From NCBI GenBank assembly GCA_036346255.1, contig CM070633.1:4836001-4900000 (forward strand): a stretch of DNA of 64,000 nt. The letters are read 5' to 3'. The stretch's first letter is position 1, and every line of letters begins with the position of its first letter. Source of the stretch: Ampelocalamus luodianensis (lineage: Eukaryota > Streptophyta > Magnoliopsida > Poales > Poaceae). Of the stretch, positions 61,112-64,000 are shown piece after piece. Position numbers and translations under genes: made by a program. Below the pieces are notes generated by a model. That model did no database searches and was not told the origin of the DNA. It saw only the letters and a program-made list of their open reading frames with translations.

Positions 61112-62401
61112 ATGCAGAATGAAGAGGGTCAGACGGTGGATCTCTATGTCCCCAGGAAGTGGTATGTGCAGTCGTGTTCTTGGCGAAGTACCGTGGAATG
61201 GTAACCCTTCTCATGCTTGCTCTGTGTTGGTTCTTGCAGCTCTGCCACGAACAGGCTCATCACTGCCAAGGACCATGCCTCGGTCCAGATCAACATCGGG
61301 CACTTGGATGAGAATGGACTGTATGATGGCCGCTTCAGCACATATGCTCTCTGGATTCATCCGTGCTCAGGTGCTTTACCCCTGTTATCCTGACACCACT
61401 CATTGCTTTAGACTACATTGTGTGAAGGATCAAGTCGCTCTTTGTTCTATCTTATCGCTGTCATTAAAGGGATAATTGATTATTTGCCACTCCAAAAGAG
61501 TGGATTTGATGATTTGCCACTGCATGTGTCTATGACATCTGGGTCCTGGGGCCACATGTCATAGACACATGAGTGACAAATAATCAATTACCAATCTTTG
61601 GTAGTGGTATATGATCAAATCCCCCGTCATTAAATGGGTGGGTTTCCTGTTTAGCATTTTGTCCCATTGTGTTCATGAGAATAATATAGATCACGATAGT
61701 GACATGCTTGTAGTTTCCTTTGATGTGTGCGGGAATAGTTGGTTAAGATATGATTGGCATCAGTGAAGCCAGTAACTCTGCATAGTATTCTGCACATTAA
61801 GTCCATCAACTTGAGCAGTAATATTTATGTTAGCAAAATATCACAGTAAATTGGAACAGGAGAATCTCAAGACAACTTAAGGAGGATGGTTTTTTGTTGG
61901 GAGATTAGAAGTATGAAACTGTTTAGCCACTCAAGTTGAAGACCCATTCTTTGATTCGCTTCAAGTGTCTTCCCTCCTCATGTATGATACCATTTGAGGT
62001 TATCCACAACCGGGTTCAATTTTTGTTTGGGCATTTGAAAAGGGTGAAGTTGAAATGAGCCTGTTGATATCCGAATTGCAGATACTTGATCAGTTGTGCA
62101 TGGGTGTTGTATACTTGGATGGCATACATATTTTCATTTTATAGTGTTCCTATGGTGAATATTTTTGTCTAACATGAGTTTTAGATTAGTTTTAGGGTTG
62201 CATGTCAGTTAATATTGATATTATTGTGGTTAATATAACGATAATGAGTGAATTGATTAAGAGTATTGTGTGATCTTATTCATGCATGATTGCTGCTGCA
62301 TCTGCCCTTCTTGGTTCTTATACCTTTTAGTTTTGCAGGGCGACGCTGACAGCGCATTGGACAGGCTCTGGCAGCAGAAGAAGGCTGAGATCAAGCAGTA
62401 G
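61112..62401 (+). CDS. RPS21: 40S ribosomal protein S21 (eS21), with an apparent 2-nt frame break
   Basis: Small-subunit ribosomal protein needed for late 18S rRNA maturation. Coding exons 61112-61161 (MQNEEGQTVDLYVPRK), 61240-61370 (CSATNRLITAKDHASVQINI to FIRAQ) and 62339-62401 (GDADSALDRLWQQKKAEIKQ, stop TAG) have GT/AG introns. The order and content match the whole ~82-residue family. The three exons sum to 244 nt, two short of a full frame. The loss lies in GCTCTCTGG near 61347-61353, between TYAL and SGFIRAQ, where the family needs GCTCTCTCTGG. As written, translation would end after about 63 codons. Either a sequence error or a disabled copy of an essential gene. Confidence 0.9.
61484..61625. 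mobile_element. palindromic MITE-like hairpin in RPS21 intron 3
   Basis: Arms TGTGTCTATGACAT (61531-61544) and ATGTCATAGACACA (61555-61568) are a perfect inverted pair around a ~10-base loop. Further out, GATTATTTGCCACT pairs imperfectly with AGTGACAAATAATC. The transcript would form a long hairpin, as with many grass MITEs. Confidence 0.65.
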
Positions 62402-62685
62402 ATCAATTGGCGTGGAAGGTTGCTAGAATAGATCATTATGAAGTTGCAGCGAACCTTACGTGAGACTTGGTTATGGTTGTTTATGCCTTGCCTACGAATG
62501 GTCTGTGCTGTCTATGATGAAACCGTAGACTTGATGTAATACTTCCGGAGAATATGCTTGAAAATCTGAACTGCGTTTAGGCATCCATTGCCAATTCACA
62601 GCTTGTCGTTGAGTTGCTGTGCTTTTTTCATCGCATAGGAGTTATTGAACATTGCATACTAGATAACCTAGGATGCATGGATATG
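62402..62685. other. RPS21 3' UTR and downstream
   Basis: No clear AATAAA; the 3' end was not located. Confidence 0.4.
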
Positions 62686-62689
62686 GACA

Positions 62690-62747
62690 CGCTTGTCGGA
62701 CACGGGATTTGCTATTTTCTAAAAAATAGCGATACGAGATATGGCTT

Positions 62748-62783
<36 letters not shown>

Positions 62784-64000
62784 TATGTATATGTATTATT
62801 TAATGTTTTTCTACGTGTTTGTCAAACAGAAAGTGAAAAATATAAAGGGTAAAATGAGTTCATGTACCTCAAAGATGATCCTTGGCTTCTTGGCCTCTTC
62901 AGTTCTTCATAAATCATAACTTCATATTAATACCTGAAATTCAGAATTCCTTTAACATGTGAATAGAAAAAAAAAAACTTGATTAGTAAATGTAAGTAAT
63001 AAATCTTGTGCAACTTCATTGCGTAAGTGAGTAATTAACATAGACTCCTGAGTCCTAACTCCTAAGTCAGTAGACCAAACTACTGAAGTGAATCAGTGAT
63101 AACATATTAACATATAGATAGTTAGATTAGATACTGCTAGCAAGCAACTAATCTGTGTTTGAATCTGAGCAACGTAGATAATAGATATTTAACATGGATT
63201 CATTTTGTGCAAGATCTGGGCTGACACAATCAACCTGATTTCCACCCCTATTATTTGACCAAAATTCCTAAAACAAGTACAACATACTCAGTGTTTGAAC
63301 CAACACCTCATACAGTCATACTACAGCACCTCAATGAGAGAAGGGGAGAAGCAGCTCCTCCTCGGTTACCTTTGGGCTTTGAGCGTCGAGGAGAAGGACG
63401 AGTAGGGCGGCGTCGAAGGGGAGAACAGGAGAAGCAGCCAAGCAGGGCGGTGTCGAGGAGAACCAGAGGTCCAGAGCTGGTGTGGGCGATGTCGCGGGCT
63501 CGTGGCCGCTTGCAGGCGACGGGGAGAAGGGAAAGGGGCGGCGTCTGGAGGGAGAACTAGAGCTGGCGTCAGGGCGATGTCACGGCTGCTTGCTGGGATC
63601 GAGCGATGTCGTGGCTGCTTGCAGGCGACGGGAGAAGGGAAGGGGAAGGGGAAGGGACGGTGTCTGGAGGGAGGGGGTCGCCGTTGGCCGTCGGTCGCCG
63701 CCGGGGTTGGCGACGTAGCAGGGCGGTGCGGTGTCGCGGTTGATGGAGCTAGGCGGCGTCGAGGGGGACTGCGGGGAGCGAGCGAGACGAGGATGGAGGC
63801 ATGGAGCTAGGGTTACTTAACTGATTTGCGGGGAGCATGGGTTGGTCTACCGTTTTTGGGCCAAATGGAATCGGCCCAAGTGTCCGATACGGTCCTCACC
63901 ATGTCCCATATGTGTCCGAGTTTCATTTTATTTTTTTTCGCGGCTCTAATTTCGGACACGCCTAAAATACGTGTCCGCGCCGTGTCGGAGCCGTGTCTGT
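62690..64000. mobile_element. possible DNA transposon or MITE unit, cut by the window end
   Basis: GGACACGCTTGTCGGACACGG near 62686-62706 and ACGTGTCCGCGCCGTGTCGG near 63970-63990 are inverted versions of the same GTGTCCG word, a pattern known at the ends of repeats in grasses. Between them lie an AT-rich part and a GC-rich block (63340-63810) with overlapping frames but no domain. The right end is outside the window. Confidence 0.35.
62752..62783. repeat. (TAA)n microsatellite
   Basis: About ten AAT/TAA units followed by ATATATG. Confidence 0.9.

Overview
The window is nuclear DNA from a grass, most likely rice or a wild Oryza species. This rests on grass-type LTR retrotransposons (RIRE1/BARE-1-like copia, a chromodomain gypsy with a very long LTR), Stowaway, hAT and SINE insertions, plant splice sites and two plant housekeeping genes. 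No prokaryotic, plasmid or CRISPR features were seen.

Layout. 1-7806: a RIRE1-like copia element (minus strand, cut by the window edge) sitting in the pol gene of a gypsy element (7807-13949). 13950-16638: 3' part and LTR of another LTR retrotransposon. 16640-19190: a decayed plant mobile domain (PMD) gene, minus strand. 19200-21770: AT-rich and GC-rich repeats, a Stowaway MITE and an 83-bp tandem duplication. 21865-31968: an intact 15-exon CARM1/PRMT4 arginine methyltransferase gene (minus strand, 533 codons plus stop), with a SINE and a hAT element in its introns. 32972-54531: a nest of four LTR retrotransposons. 54532-60070: small repeats, GC-rich stretches and one unrecognised coding-like region. 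60130-62401: a 40S ribosomal protein S21 gene (plus strand) with a solo LTR in intron 1. 62690-64000: start of a further repeat unit.

The nest is the main discovery. The outermost element (LTRs 32972-33312 and 54193-54531, 5-bp target duplication GAGGT) is only about 3.9 kb once the insertions are set aside. Instead of pol it carries an intron-less chimera of fragments from at least five host genes: a plastid xylose/glucose transporter, sulfolipid synthase SQD2, inositol transporter INT1, the spliceosomal helicase BRR2 and a calcium-dependent protein kinase. A first copia (34017-38673, TSD CAGAA) broke the INT1 segment. A second copia (41126-54156, TSD CTCAG) landed near the primer binding site. 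A RIRE1-like copia (41433-49376, TSD AAAGC) then landed inside the second. A related solo LTR lies in the RPS21 intron.

A second, technical discovery: both RIRE1-like copies and one LTR of the first copia differ from their partners almost only at CAG/CTG trinucleotides, often with CG in their place and small indels. The nesting order contradicts reading this as age. It looks like a base-calling or polishing artefact at CHG-methylated sites, so many apparent frameshifts in these elements may not be real.
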